Positions 1 to 8,828 of a DNA stretch of 64,000 nucleotides are shown piece by piece. Below the pieces are notes generated by a model that made no database searches, was not told the origin of the DNA, and was given only the letters and a program-made list of their open reading frames with translations. Each line of letters starts with the position of its first letter. Within the stretch, counting starts at the first letter, position 1. This DNA is from Ralstonia sp. A12 (GTDB lineage: Bacteria; Pseudomonadota; Gammaproteobacteria; Burkholderiales; Burkholderiaceae). The DNA is taken from assembly GCF_000801955.1 (NCBI RefSeq), contig NZ_JSZO01000033.1, positions 185,281-249,280 on the forward strand, written 5' to 3'. The position numbers and the translations under genes are program-made.

Positions 1-96
1 CGCCGCCACGGCTGCCTGCGCGTCTGGCCCTTCGGCCTGCACATCAACCAAGGTGCCGAGCAGCGGCCGCGCGCGCCGGCAGATCACCGGCTCCAT
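1..96 (-). CDS. apbE: FAD:protein FMN transferase ApbE, N-terminal fragment
   Basis: Only the first 32 codons lie in the window; the gene continues past the left edge. The start ATG (96-94), with an alternative GTG one codon earlier, lies 7 bases downstream of the stop of the FMN-binding gene. The fragment contains RRARPLLGTLVDV, which matches the N-terminal signature of ApbE enzymes (R-x-R-P-L-L-G-T). ApbE uses FAD to attach FMN covalently to a threonine of exported FMN-binding proteins. The gene immediately upstream encodes such a protein, so enzyme and substrate appear to be co-transcribed. The call rests on a short motif plus context. Confidence 0.8.
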   Translation of the reverse strand, partial: MEPVICRRARPLLGTLVDVQAEGPDAQAAVAA

Positions 97-103
97 CACG
101 TGC

Positions 104-676
104 TCAGCCCTTGACCAGCGTCAGTTGCGCCATCACCGCAATGCGCCGGATGCCGTCTGTCAGGTGCGTGCACGACAGCGTCGCCCCGCTGATGTTGTTG
201 ATGTCGTCACCAACACGCAGCGCTGACTTGGCCGACTTGCCCAGGAACTGCGCGCGCCACGGCTTGTTGCGGACTTCGTAGCCGTGGCTTTCGCGGTAGG
301 CGAGGATCTCGACGCCAGTGATCTCGCCCGCCGCGTTCAGGCCCACGGCGTAGTTAATCAACTCAAACTTGCCGATGACGGCGTCGGTCACGACATAGCC
401 GAGCGCCCGCTCCCCATCCTTCGTGCCCTGCTTGGCTTGCCACACGCGCCAAACACCGGGCTTGGCCGGGCCGCCCGCGCGATCAGCCAACTGCTTGAGC
501 TGATCGACTGACAATGCAACCACCACCGGCTCAAAGCTGGTGGCATCGGGAAAGATCGATTTCTGGGCCTCTGCAGCGGTCATGTAGTCCGCTGCAAAGG
601 CGTTGGTGACGACCGCGCCCGGCGCGCCGATGGCGGCGGCACACACGAGAACGATGGGCACTGGCTGATAACGCAT
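104..676 (-). CDS. Exported FMN-binding domain protein, probable ApbE substrate
   Basis: 190 residues with a cleavable signal peptide (hydrophobic residues about 8-27, AFA-A near 28). The C-terminal part is an FMN_bind domain like those of NqrC and RnfG. SGAT at 163-166 is the flavinylation motif, and Thr166 is the expected FMN attachment site. The usual Asp three residues before the Ser is Asn160 here, with Asp157-158 just before it. It is the third gene of an operon with a di-haem peroxidase and a porin, followed directly by apbE. The likely role is a periplasmic one-electron carrier for that system. Family call firm; partner assignment inferred. Confidence 0.85.
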   Translation of the reverse strand: MRYQPVPIVLVCAAAIGAPGAVVTNAFAADYMTAAEAQKSIFPDATSFEPVVVALSVDQLKQLADRAGGPAKPGVWRVWQAKQGTKDGERALGYVVTDAVIGKFELINYAVGLNAAGEITGVEILAYRESHGYEVRNKPWRAQFLGKSAKSALRVGDDINNISGATLSCTHLTDGIRRIAVMAQLTLVKG

Positions 677-717
677 GGCTTGCGCCTCCTTCGGCTCTTC
701 AGATCAATCGACGCGGC

Positions 718-2118
718 TTAGAACGATACGCCCAGGCCCAGGTCGACACGCGAGAAATCGCGATTCTTGGTGAAGCGCTGGTAGTCGACCTTGAACACCA
801 CGTTCGGGTTCAGGTAGAAGTTCGCGCCCACGGTATAGACCGTATCAGACAGCGACGGCCAGCCCGCCGGTGCTACGAAGCCCGGCACCAGGCCCGCGTA
901 CTTCTCACCCATGTTGTAGCGCTCATAACGCACGAACGGCGTGACGCGGTAATCGCCCTTCTGCCACACGTTGTACGCGCCTTGCACGAACCAGCCATAG
1001 AACGCCGACGGCATCGGATTCGCGCTACCCGGGTTCATTTGGTTAGCCACATCGGCGTTGCTCAGCGTGCCACGCGCATACAAAGCGGACAGGTCCCACT
1101 TACCCGGCGTCCAGCGAGCATGCGCTTCATACAGCGTGACGCGCTGTTCAGGCAGCGGCGTCACATCAGCGCTACCGCGGCTGCTCTTGCCCGTGAAGAC
1201 CGAGCCACCCAGCGTCACACCCGGAATGCCGGAGTAATTGAGCGCCACGTACTGCGACAGGTTCTTCGCATTCGCCAGCCCCAGCTCCTGGTGCGTCTGC
1301 TGCATCGGGCCCGCACCGTTGTTCTGCATCTCCAGCGCGGAGTTGAACAGCGGGTTCTCCGGATTGAAGTTCCACTTGGCCAGGTTCAGGCCAGTCGTCA
1401 GGCCCACGTTCCAGTTCAGGCCGAAATCGGTATCGCCGTACAGCGACAGACCGCCCTCGCGCCACGTGCTCGGAATGATCAGCGTCTCGACAAAGTTGCG
1501 ATGCACGCCGTAGTAGTTGGTCGGCTCGTGGTTGCGGTTGATGAAGCCCGCCGGGATCAGGAACAAGCCCGCGTTCAGGCCGATCTTGTCGGTCAGCTTG
1601 TGATCGATGTAGAACTGCTCGACCTCGAACTCGCCCGAATCGGTCGACGATGCAATCGCGTGCTCGACTTCAAACTCGGAGTTGAAACGCGTCTTGTCGT
1701 TGAACTTGTAGCCGATGCCGAACACCGCACGCGACAAGTCCATCTTGGTGTCTTCGGAGCGGCGGGTCGGGCGGCTGTAGTTGATCTCGCCGTAACCCCA
1801 CAGCGTGAGGTTGTCGAGCGGCGATGGCCTGGTCGATGCAAGCTGCGCCGTCTGCACAGTCTGCTGCACGTCTTGTAGCGCGGCGGCTTGTTGTGCCTGG
1901 ACTTGCGCCTGCGCCTTGGCCTGCGTCTGCTGCTGCGTGGCCAGCGTCGCGTTCTGCGACTTCACTTCCTTCAGCTCGGCCTTGAGCGCCTCGATCTGCG
2001 CGGCCATGGCGTCGAGCTTCTGTTCAAGTTGCGCAGTGGTGGTGGCATGGGCTGCGCCGGCCCCCATCAGTGCGATGGCGGCGGCGGCCGCAATCGCGGT
2101 TCGGGCGATTCGTTTCAT
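718..2118 (-). CDS. Outer-membrane porin with N-terminal coiled coil (OprO/OprP-like)
   Basis: 466 residues from the ATG at 2118. This start is preferred over the longer frame because it begins directly with MKRIARTAIAAAAAIALMG, a clear signal peptide ending near AHA. Residues about 28-65 are a Gln/Lys/Ala-rich coiled coil, as in trimeric phosphate-selective-type porins. The rest alternates aromatic and polar residues like beta strands, and the protein ends in the typical C-terminal Phe (VSF). It lies 37 bp downstream of the peroxidase gene and upstream of the FMN-binding gene. Substrate cannot be read from the sequence. Confidence 0.75.
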   Translation of the reverse strand: MKRIARTAIAAAAAIALMGAGAAHATTTAQLEQKLDAMAAQIEALKAELKEVKSQNATLATQQQTQAKAQAQVQAQQAAALQDVQQTVQTAQLASTRPSPLDNLTLWGYGEINYSRPTRRSEDTKMDLSRAVFGIGYKFNDKTRFNSEFEVEHAIASSTDSGEFEVEQFYIDHKLTDKIGLNAGLFLIPAGFINRNHEPTNYYGVHRNFVETLIIPSTWREGGLSLYGDTDFGLNWNVGLTTGLNLAKWNFNPENPLFNSALEMQNNGAGPMQQTHQELGLANAKNLSQYVALNYSGIPGVTLGGSVFTGKSSRGSADVTPLPEQRVTLYEAHARWTPGKWDLSALYARGTLSNADVANQMNPGSANPMPSAFYGWFVQGAYNVWQKGDYRVTPFVRYERYNMGEKYAGLVPGFVAPAGWPSLSDTVYTVGANFYLNPNVVFKVDYQRFTKNRDFSRVDLGLGVSF

Positions 2119-2155
2119 GCTGTGACGTTCCCTAGTCTTTGAACTTTGAATCGAT

Positions 2156-3571
2156 TTATTTGTTGATTGCCGTCTTGGCCAGCGTGGCTCCGCTGGCAGA
2201 AACGGTCTGGATACGGGCGGCGCCCACACTGTTCGCGGTGGAGCCGCATTGCGCCGGCACGTTGTAGGCAGACGGGTTGGCCGGGTCAAACCCATCGGTA
2301 AGCGTGCACAGGAAATGCACGAGATCGCTCATCTCCTGGTTCGTCATCGACGGTGCCTTGGCCGGGTTGTAGGGCACTTCCGCCACGTTCACGTTGCCAT
2401 CGAAGGCGACGGGCAGATCGTTGTAGGGCACGTCGGGCGTGCCGTCGGCCTTGACGTACCAGCGGCCGGGCTCGGTGTCGCGCGTGACATACCAGGCGAC
2501 CACCTGGTCCAGCGTCTGGAACACGCCGTTGTGGAAATACGGCGCCGTCAGCGCGATGTTGCGCAGGGTCGGCACCTTGAACTTGCCGCACGTCGTACCA
2601 CCCACGCGGAAATCCGTGCGCAGCGGGCCGCAGAGGCCGAGGTCGTAGTAGCTGTAGTTCGGATCACCCAGTGCCGCGCCGTTCTTCGGCACGTACGGCA
2701 ACGTCGTGCCCTCCTGGTTGGCTGCCAGGCTCCAGTTGCGCGGAATGCCGACGTTGTCGTACGTAAAGTCGGTGAACAACGCAGGCGTGCTGCCCGTGCG
2801 CGACGAAACGTGGCACGCCGTGCAGTTGCCCTTCGTGGGGTTGTTGAACAGCAGCAGGCCGCGCGTTTCCGAATCCGAAAGCGTGGCTTTGCCCGCGAGG
2901 TACGCGTCGTACTTGCTGTCGAAGGTATGGAAGCTCGGGTCTTCAGACTGATAAGCCGCCAGTGCCTGGCCAATGCTCTGCATGGCCGTCGCGCTGTCCT
3001 GGATGGCCGCCTTGGTGAACACCGTGGTGAACTGGTCGAGGTACGGACGCGTCAGCAGCGTCTTGAACACGTCGTCGGCCGACGCATTGGCCATCTCGAA
3101 CGGATTGGTGAATGGCTGCTGTGCCTGGTCCGCCAGCGAAGGCGAACGGCCATCGCGGAAGAAGCCGCCAGATGCCTTGCCGGTGGCATCGATCTTGAAG
3201 TTGGGCGTGTACGACGCGTAGTTCAGCGACGGCGCATTGCGCAGGCCCGGCAGGCCATGGTTCGGGCCGCCAAACGAAACGGCCAGGTTGTTCGGATCAG
3301 TAAACCCGCGCGCGGCATCGTGGCACGACGCACACGACTGCTTGCCCGAAGCGGAGAGCGCCTGGTCAAAAAAGATCTGCTTACCTACCTGCGCCATCGG
3401 CGACAGGCCACTGGCCGCTGGCGTGCCTGACGACGTGCTGCTGCCGCCATCTCCGCCACCGCAGGCCGTTACCAGCACGGTGCAGGCAACCATCAACATT
3501 GCACGCCACGACGCGCGCACCATCCGACGAGCGCGTGCGCCGTCTCCTCCTCGTTCTTGTTTTTCTTGCAT
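2156..3571 (-). CDS. Di-haem cytochrome c peroxidase / MauG-family lipoprotein
   Basis: 471 residues from the ATG at 3571; a GTG at 3601 and an ATG at 3523 are alternatives, and none has a strong ribosome binding site. A hydrophobic segment ends in VTAC (Cys37), a lipobox-like site followed by a Gly/Ser linker, so the protein is probably a lipoprotein. Two c-type haem motifs are visible, CASCH (80-84) and CTACH (250-254), spaced as in bacterial di-haem peroxidases and MauG/MbnH relatives. These enzymes reduce peroxide or oxidise a partner protein in the periplasm. First gene of an operon with a porin, an FMN-binding protein and apbE. Confidence 0.85.
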   Translation of the reverse strand: MQEKQERGGDGARARRMVRASWRAMLMVACTVLVTACGGGDGGSSTSSGTPAASGLSPMAQVGKQIFFDQALSASGKQSCASCHDAARGFTDPNNLAVSFGGPNHGLPGLRNAPSLNYASYTPNFKIDATGKASGGFFRDGRSPSLADQAQQPFTNPFEMANASADDVFKTLLTRPYLDQFTTVFTKAAIQDSATAMQSIGQALAAYQSEDPSFHTFDSKYDAYLAGKATLSDSETRGLLLFNNPTKGNCTACHVSSRTGSTPALFTDFTYDNVGIPRNWSLAANQEGTTLPYVPKNGAALGDPNYSYYDLGLCGPLRTDFRVGGTTCGKFKVPTLRNIALTAPYFHNGVFQTLDQVVAWYVTRDTEPGRWYVKADGTPDVPYNDLPVAFDGNVNVAEVPYNPAKAPSMTNQEMSDLVHFLCTLTDGFDPANPSAYNVPAQCGSTANSVGAARIQTVSASGATLAKTAINK

Positions 3572-3747
3572 TTCCCTGATCTCGGCGGCCTGTAGGCTCA
3601 CTCAGGCTGCTCAATTAATGGTAATAGGAACAATTCGCGTTCGCATTCTATGGAACTTTCTCGCGGAAAGCTACGCCCTTTGTGGCGGTGCGCACACGCA
3701 ACGTCAGTGAAGTTGCGCATTGTCAAATCGTGATATCGGCCCCTACC

Positions 3748-3761
3748 ATGACATCGATCAA
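3748..3761. promoter_or_regulatory. FNR/Anr-like box between divergent genes
   Basis: ATGAC-ATCG-ATCAA fits the FNR/Anr consensus TTGAT-N4-ATCAA in nine of ten half-site positions, allowing C or T at the fifth base. The same place also carries an inverted repeat, TGACAT (3749-3754) and ATGTCA (3761-3766). It lies between the peroxidase operon (minus) and the hydrolase (plus). Di-haem peroxidases are often Anr targets, which gives some support. Candidate only. Confidence 0.3.
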
Positions 3762-3793
3762 TGTCACCTTCAGATCGACATGGAGACCCGCCG

Positions 3794-4810
3794 ATGCCCA
3801 CGCCAGCCGCTCCCAAGCACCCGGATTTGCGTCAACCGCGCGGCCTTTCCCCGTCACTCCAGCGGTCTTCCCACGTCGTACGCTCAGGCGACGTGCGCCT
3901 GCATGCGCGCCTGACCCAGCCCAGGGATGAGGCCGCACAACAGCGGCCCTCTGTCGTCCTGGTGCACGGCTATCCGGATGACAGCTCGGTTTGGGACGGC
4001 GTGCGCGAAGTACTGGCCCGCCATAGCCGCGTCATCACCTTTGACGTACGCGGCGCGGGCCTGTCTGACGCCCCCGCCGACACCACCGGTTACCGCATCG
4101 CGCAGTTCGCCGATGACCTTGCCGCCGTGGCCGATGCGCTGCTGCCCGGCGAGCGCTTCCACCTGGTCGGGCACGACTGGGGCTCGATCCACAGTTGGGA
4201 ATCGGTGACCACCGATCGCCTGCGCGGGCGCATCGCGTCGTACACATCCATCTCGGGACCCTGCCTGGATCACGTCGGCCATTGGATGCAGACGCAACTC
4301 GACACCGGTACGTGGGCGGCCAGGCGGGCGGTGTGGAAGCAGCGACTGCAGTCCTGGTACGTGGGGGTTTTCCACTTGCCGCTAGTACCAGAATGGTCAT
4401 GGCGGCTGTGGGTGGCGCGTGCGTGGCCATGGTGGCTGCGCAAGACCGAGGGCATTCGTGGTGCGGTGCAGCGGCCTTCGCTGGTGCGCGATGCCTGCAA
4501 TGGCGTACGGATGTACCGCGCCAATTTTCGCGAGCGGCTGGCCCGTCCGCAGGCACGCGCACCGCATGCGCCCGTGCAGCTGATCGTACCGACGCGGGAT
4601 CGCTACGTGAGTCCCGCCGTCACGCGTGCGGTTGAAGCCTGGGTGCCGCACTACTGGCGGCACGAGATCGACGCCGGCCATTGGTTGCCGCTGCGCAGGC
4701 CCGACTGGGTGGCGGACTGCATCCGCCGCTTTGCCGACTATGCGGAATCAGGCAACGAGCCCGCCGCGTTGCAGCGGGCCCGTGTAGCCGGCACGCTGAC
4801 GCCGGCCTGA
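3794..4810 (+). CDS. Alpha/beta hydrolase, epoxide hydrolase / dehalogenase type
   Basis: 338 residues. The ATG at 3794 is chosen because GGAGA sits 7 bases upstream; the earlier in-frame ATG (3761) lies inside an inverted repeat and has no ribosome binding site. HGYP (58-61) is the oxyanion-hole motif. The nucleophile elbow is GHDWG (126-130), so the nucleophile is Asp128, as in epoxide hydrolases and haloalkane dehalogenases, rather than Ser. A later Asp (PTRDRY) and His (DAGHW) complete the triad. No signal peptide. Monocistronic and convergent with the aspartate decarboxylase gene. Substrate unknown. Confidence 0.8.
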   Translation: MPTPAAPKHPDLRQPRGLSPSLQRSSHVVRSGDVRLHARLTQPRDEAAQQRPSVVLVHGYPDDSSVWDGVREVLARHSRVITFDVRGAGLSDAPADTTGYRIAQFADDLAAVADALLPGERFHLVGHDWGSIHSWESVTTDRLRGRIASYTSISGPCLDHVGHWMQTQLDTGTWAARRAVWKQRLQSWYVGVFHLPLVPEWSWRLWVARAWPWWLRKTEGIRGAVQRPSLVRDACNGVRMYRANFRERLARPQARAPHAPVQLIVPTRDRYVSPAVTRAVEAWVPHYWRHEIDAGHWLPLRRPDWVADCIRRFADYAESGNEPAALQRARVAGTLTPA

Positions 4811-4834
4811 TTGCTGGATCGCTCTGGCGGCGCG

Positions 4835-6460
4835 TTACTTGCCACCCTCATCCAGCCAACGCTGGTGGTACTCCTCCAGCAAGCGCTGCAGTGTTGCACC
4901 AATGCGGATGTAGTCCGGCTCGTTCAGGTTGGCCAGCGACACGCGCACTGACGGGTTGAGCGCGCCAAAGCCGTTGCCCGGCAGCAGCACCACGCCACTC
5001 TCCTTGGCCAGGCGGAACAGCACGTCCGCGGGCTTGGTCTTGGTGCGGAACCACTGCACAAACGCCTCGCCATAGGTTTTGCGGCCGACCACCTCGGCGT
5101 CGAGGATGTTGTAGTACGCGACGTCGTTCTCATCCGCATCGCACTCGATGCCGATGGCTTGGTACAGCGCAGCCTTGCGCCCGCGCACCAGACGTTTGAC
5201 TGCAGCCTTGTAAGCGTCTGGCTGATCCATCAACGCGTACAGCGAGAACAACGCCATCTGCACCTGCTGCGGCGTCGACAAACCCGCCGTGTGGTTCAGC
5301 GCCACGGTTCGGCTGTCGGCGACCAGCCGGTCGATGAACTTGAGCTGATCCGGCTCGGTGGTGATGGACGCATAGCGCTGGTGCAGGATCTTGCGCTTCT
5401 CTTCAGGCAGCGTGGCCAGCTTGTCGTCCAGCACGTTCTTCTGGTGCGTGGCGATGGTGCCCAGCCGCCAGCCCGTCGCGCCAAAGTACTTGGAATACGA
5501 ATACACGAGGATCGTGTTGTACGGCACCACCGCAAACAGTGAGACAAAGTCATCGGCAAACGTGCCGTACACATCGTCGGTGAGGATGATGAGGTCGTTG
5601 CCCGCCTTGTGGCGCTCGTCGACGATCGCCTTGAGCTTTTTCAGGCCATCCTTGGAAATCTTGACCGACGGCGGGTTGCTCGGGTTGACCAGGAAGAACG
5701 CCTTGACGCTCGGGTCGCGCAGCTTGTCGAGTTCTTCGTCGGTGTATTGCCAGCCGTTGAACGGATCCGCATTGAGCTTGACCTCGACCAGCTCAAAGCT
5801 GTTGAGCTCCGGAATCTCGATGTACGGCGTGAAGATCGGCATGCCCAGCGCGATCTTGTCGCCAGCGTTCAGCAGGAAGTTTTCCTTCAACGTGCTGAAC
5901 AGATACGTCATGGCCGCCGTGCCGCCTTCGGTCGCAAACAAGTCGAACTGGCCGACGAACGGCGCACGGCCGATCATCTCCTGCTTCAGGTAGCGCGCGG
6001 CAATCTGCTCGCTGATCTTCAGCATGCGATCCGGCACCGGATAGTTGCAGCCGAGAATGCCGCACACCATCTCCGCCAGAAAATCTTCGGCAGATAGGCC
6101 CAGTTGATCGCGCACGTACGACACCGCGTGGTGCAGGAACTTCACACCCGGCACATCGGCGTTACGGCGCGCGAAACTTTCAAAGCGCGCCTCGAAGCCT
6201 TCCTTGGTCGGGATGCCGCCGATCTTCTCAGCCAGGTAGGAAAACGAGCGCTCGGACTCCTCCAGCGCAAACAGGCCCAGCTGGAAGAAGCCGTGGCGCG
6301 GCTCCAGCGCCAGGAAGTTCGGATTGCCGCGCCCGGCATTGAGCATCATGCGTTGCGAATCGCTCTGTGCGAGCTGGATCAGCACGTCCTTCAGCTCGAA
6401 CGGGCTCAGTTGCCCGAGGGCTTCCAGTTCCTTGGATTTTTGCGTCGGATTGGTGGTCAT
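4835..6460 (-). CDS. aspD: Aspartate 4-decarboxylase / aspartate aminotransferase
   Basis: 541 residues, the usual length of the large PLP-dependent L-aspartate beta-decarboxylases, which release CO2 from aspartate to give alanine and also transaminate. Fold-type I features are visible: NPSNPP (259-264) and the PLP lysine in SYSKYFGATGWR (Lys324). The long N-terminal extension before the aminotransferase core is typical of this subfamily. The gene follows aspT by 78 bp in the same direction. With the antiporter it can form the aspartate/alanine cycle, in which decarboxylation consumes an intracellular proton. Confident family call. Confidence 0.9.
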   Translation of the reverse strand: MTTNPTQKSKELEALGQLSPFELKDVLIQLAQSDSQRMMLNAGRGNPNFLALEPRHGFFQLGLFALEESERSFSYLAEKIGGIPTKEGFEARFESFARRNADVPGVKFLHHAVSYVRDQLGLSAEDFLAEMVCGILGCNYPVPDRMLKISEQIAARYLKQEMIGRAPFVGQFDLFATEGGTAAMTYLFSTLKENFLLNAGDKIALGMPIFTPYIEIPELNSFELVEVKLNADPFNGWQYTDEELDKLRDPSVKAFFLVNPSNPPSVKISKDGLKKLKAIVDERHKAGNDLIILTDDVYGTFADDFVSLFAVVPYNTILVYSYSKYFGATGWRLGTIATHQKNVLDDKLATLPEEKRKILHQRYASITTEPDQLKFIDRLVADSRTVALNHTAGLSTPQQVQMALFSLYALMDQPDAYKAAVKRLVRGRKAALYQAIGIECDADENDVAYYNILDAEVVGRKTYGEAFVQWFRTKTKPADVLFRLAKESGVVLLPGNGFGALNPSVRVSLANLNEPDYIRIGATLQRLLEEYHQRWLDEGGK

Positions 6461-6538
6461 CGCGAGTTCCCGTGGATGTGGAGTTGACGAGGGCAGCCCA
6501 CCGCGCGTGCGGCGGGCCAGTTAGGACAATGAGAGCGC

Positions 6539-8224
6539 TCAGGCAAAGGCAATCACAAGCGGACCGAGCAAGGTCAGCAGCACGTTCGCCAGCGCGTAGG
6601 TAATGGCGAAGGGAATCGTCGGCACACTGCTCTCGGCCTTCTCAAGCACGCCGCCAAAGGCGGGGTTGGCCGAGCGCGAGCCGGACAGTGCGCCCGCCAG
6701 CACGGCAACGTTGTCGTAGCGGAGCACATAACGGCCGAACAGGTACGTCAGGATCAGCGGGACCATGGTGACGATCACGCCGGCAATGAAGATCGACACG
6801 CCGCTCTTTTGCAGCGTCGACCACGCCTGCGCGCCGGAGCCCAGCCCCACGCACGCGACGAAGGCGGCCAGGCCCATGTCTTTGAGGATCTGCGAAGCAG
6901 CGTTGGGCAACTGGCCGAAGGTCGGGTGCTTGCCGCGCAGCCAGCCGAACACCAAGCCCGAGAGCAGTGCCCCGCCACCGCTGCCCAGCGTGAGCGGAAT
7001 GCCGCCCCACTTCACCACCAGCATACCGATCAGCAAGCCGACCAGCACCCCGAGGCCCATGTAGACGAAATCGGTCTTGTCGCCGGGCGGCACGGGGTAA
7101 CCGACTTCCGCCGAGGCGCGCTTCACATCGGATGGCGCACCATGCAGCGTCACCACATCGCCATGCAGCATGACGGTGCCGTCCAGCAGCGGCACCGCCT
7201 TGCCCATGCGCGTGATGCGCGCGATGTAGACACCGTGCTTCATGTCGCGCGTGGCCTGCGCCTTCAGCTCGCCCAGCGTTTTGTGGCTCGCGCCCTTGCG
7301 CGTGAACACAACATCGCGCACCTGCAGCGGCTGGTCCATGTCGGAAGACATGGAGGATTCATCACCAAGCAGCGTCCAGGCCCTGGCGGCAGCTTCCCGA
7401 CGCCCGATCAACAGCACGCGATCGGCGTGCTGCAGTTGCAGGCTGGGTTCGATAGTCAACTCGCTGCCATTGCGCTGGATGCGCTCGATGGTGATGCCGT
7501 CGTCCAGCGTGGTTTCGACCTCGCGCACAGTCTTGCCCGCGCCCGTGGTCACGTCATACACGCGCCCGACCAGCGCCGGCAGCGAGGCCACCTCGCCCTG
7601 CTCCAGCGGACGCTTGCCGCCGGCCATTTCCAGCTCGGCTTTCTTGGCGTCGTCACGCAGCTCACGGCCCATCAGGCGCGGCAGGATGTTCACGCACATG
7701 ATGATGGCGCCCAAGCTGCCGAACACGTACGTCACCGCATAGCCAATCGCCACGTTCGATTGCAGACGCGCCACTTCGTCGGCCGGCAAGCCCATGCGCG
7801 ACAGGGCATCGCCCGCCGTGCCGATCACCGCCGATTGCGTCATGCCACCCGCCGCAATGCCCGCCGTCAGCCCCTTGTCGAAACCGAACAGCTTGCCGCA
7901 GATGAGGATGGTCACCAGCCCGCTCACCGCAAGAAACACCGCCATGGCGATCTCGCGCAGGGTGCTGCGATTGAGGGAGCTGAAGAACTGGGGCCCGCTT
8001 TCATAGCCGACCGCGTAGATGAAAAGCGCGAACATGATGCTCTTCACGCCGGAATCGATGCTCACGCCAAACTGGCTGATGAGCACGGCGGCAATCAGCG
8101 AGCCACCCACGCCGCCAATCTGGAATTTGCCGAAGTTGATCTTGCCGACCGCATAACCAATGGCGAGCGACAGAAAGAGCGCCGTCTCCGGCACGCTCTT
8201 GAACACGGTGTGGATCCAATCCAT
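6539..8224 (-). CDS. aspT: Aspartate:alanine antiporter, AAEx family
   Basis: 561 residues from the ATG at 8224, with GGAGA 9 bases upstream; the 17 extra in-frame codons upstream overlap the operator-like repeat. Two blocks of hydrophobic helices flank a hydrophilic central region (about residues 180-375) made of two RCK_C/TrkA-C-like domains. This is the AAEx architecture. Conserved stretches such as AAGGMTQSAVIGTAGDA and LSGSRSANPAFGG lie in the two membrane halves. It exchanges external aspartate for internal alanine; the next gene encodes the decarboxylase that makes alanine. Expression is probably controlled at the palindrome just upstream. Confidence 0.9.
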   Translation of the reverse strand: MDWIHTVFKSVPETALFLSLAIGYAVGKINFGKFQIGGVGGSLIAAVLISQFGVSIDSGVKSIMFALFIYAVGYESGPQFFSSLNRSTLREIAMAVFLAVSGLVTILICGKLFGFDKGLTAGIAAGGMTQSAVIGTAGDALSRMGLPADEVARLQSNVAIGYAVTYVFGSLGAIIMCVNILPRLMGRELRDDAKKAELEMAGGKRPLEQGEVASLPALVGRVYDVTTGAGKTVREVETTLDDGITIERIQRNGSELTIEPSLQLQHADRVLLIGRREAAARAWTLLGDESSMSSDMDQPLQVRDVVFTRKGASHKTLGELKAQATRDMKHGVYIARITRMGKAVPLLDGTVMLHGDVVTLHGAPSDVKRASAEVGYPVPPGDKTDFVYMGLGVLVGLLIGMLVVKWGGIPLTLGSGGGALLSGLVFGWLRGKHPTFGQLPNAASQILKDMGLAAFVACVGLGSGAQAWSTLQKSGVSIFIAGVIVTMVPLILTYLFGRYVLRYDNVAVLAGALSGSRSANPAFGGVLEKAESSVPTIPFAITYALANVLLTLLGPLVIAFA

Positions 8225-8571
8225 GGACAGCGATTCTCCGCAAGGCAGTACGATATTGTCTGATTGATCAAACAATCAGACATCAAATCAGACGCCGCAC
8301 CATGTGGAGTGCGACGCGCCCGAGGACCTTAGAAGCTACGCACCGGCGATGTCAATTTCACAAAATTTAACTGCCACGGCATATTTTTAACGCTTTGCAT
8401 TAGAAGATTGCGCCCAACGCAAACGTTGACGTGCATGCATCTCGCTGCAATCATCGTCCGCCTATAACGCCGCTGACGACGCACCACGACCTGGTGCCCG
8501 GACAGCCCGAGCCGCCGGCTTCGCGCGAACCGCGACGCCCGGTCTTCGATACAAAAGACAGGGACAGGACA
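8225..8571. other. Intergenic region between aspT and the 65-residue gene
   Basis: About 350 bp between divergent genes. Besides the aspT palindrome it is AT-richer around 8340-8405. A TTGACG (8424-8429) could serve as a -35 element for the plus-strand gene. No convincing coding frame, RNA gene or repeat was seen. Confidence 0.5.
8257..8282. promoter_or_regulatory. Perfect 10-bp inverted repeat, candidate operator of aspT-aspD
   Basis: TGTCTGATTG (8257-8266) and CAATCAGACA (8273-8282) form a perfect inverted repeat around ATCAAA. A third half-site-like copy, AAATCAGAC, follows at 8285-8293. It begins 32 bp upstream of the chosen aspT start. A symmetric operator for a dimeric repressor (GntR-type is one option) is the simplest reading. 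No regulator gene is adjacent. Confidence 0.55.
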
Positions 8572-8769
8572 ATGAAAAGCAAGGTGGTGGTTTACGGACC
8601 GCTTTACGGGAAGTGGTACGCGATTCTGGTCAACGACGGCGTGGCCGAAGAGTCGAATCAGTTCGGATCGTACGAAGCCGCCATGGGCTTCGCCGCACAC
8701 AAGTATCCGGAGCTCGAGCAGGAACGGCAGCCCTACGCACGGGGCCGCGAAGAAGAAGTGCCAGTCTGA
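8572..8769 (+). CDS. Small hypothetical protein, 65 residues
   Basis: I do not recognise this protein. It starts at ATG 8572 with AGGAC upstream (AGGGACAGGACA). It is soluble, with aromatic residues at the N-terminal end (VVYGPLYGKWYAIL) and an acidic, Glu/Arg-rich end. The N-terminal pattern KWYAILVNDGVAEESNQFGSY suggests a small alpha/beta fold. Codon use matches neighbouring genes. It has its own long upstream region and is convergent with the adhesin-E-like gene, separated by a hairpin. Confidence 0.65.
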   Translation: MKSKVVVYGPLYGKWYAILVNDGVAEESNQFGSYEAAMGFAAHKYPELEQERQPYARGREEEVPV

Positions 8770-8803
8770 GGCAGCGAGGTCGGGGCATCACCCGACACGC
8801 CGC

Positions 8804-8828
8804 CCGCACACGCTTCGTGTTAGTGCGG
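8804..8828. terminator. Hairpin between convergent genes
   Basis: CCGCA-CACG / CGTG-TTAG-TGCGG can fold into a bulged stem-loop with a three-base loop. It overlaps the stop codon of the minus-strand gene and follows the plus-strand stop by 34 bp. There is no U-run, so a terminator function is only plausible. Confidence 0.35.

Noticed and set aside
3599..3660. Fur box upstream of the peroxidase operon
   Set aside because: AT-rich words such as GCGAATTGTTCC and ATTACCATTA are present, but the match to the 19-bp Fur consensus is too poor to claim.
8329..8700. Minus-strand open frame opposite the 65-residue gene
   Set aside because: No start signal, and it lies across the promoter region; the plus-strand frame has a ribosome binding site and better composition.
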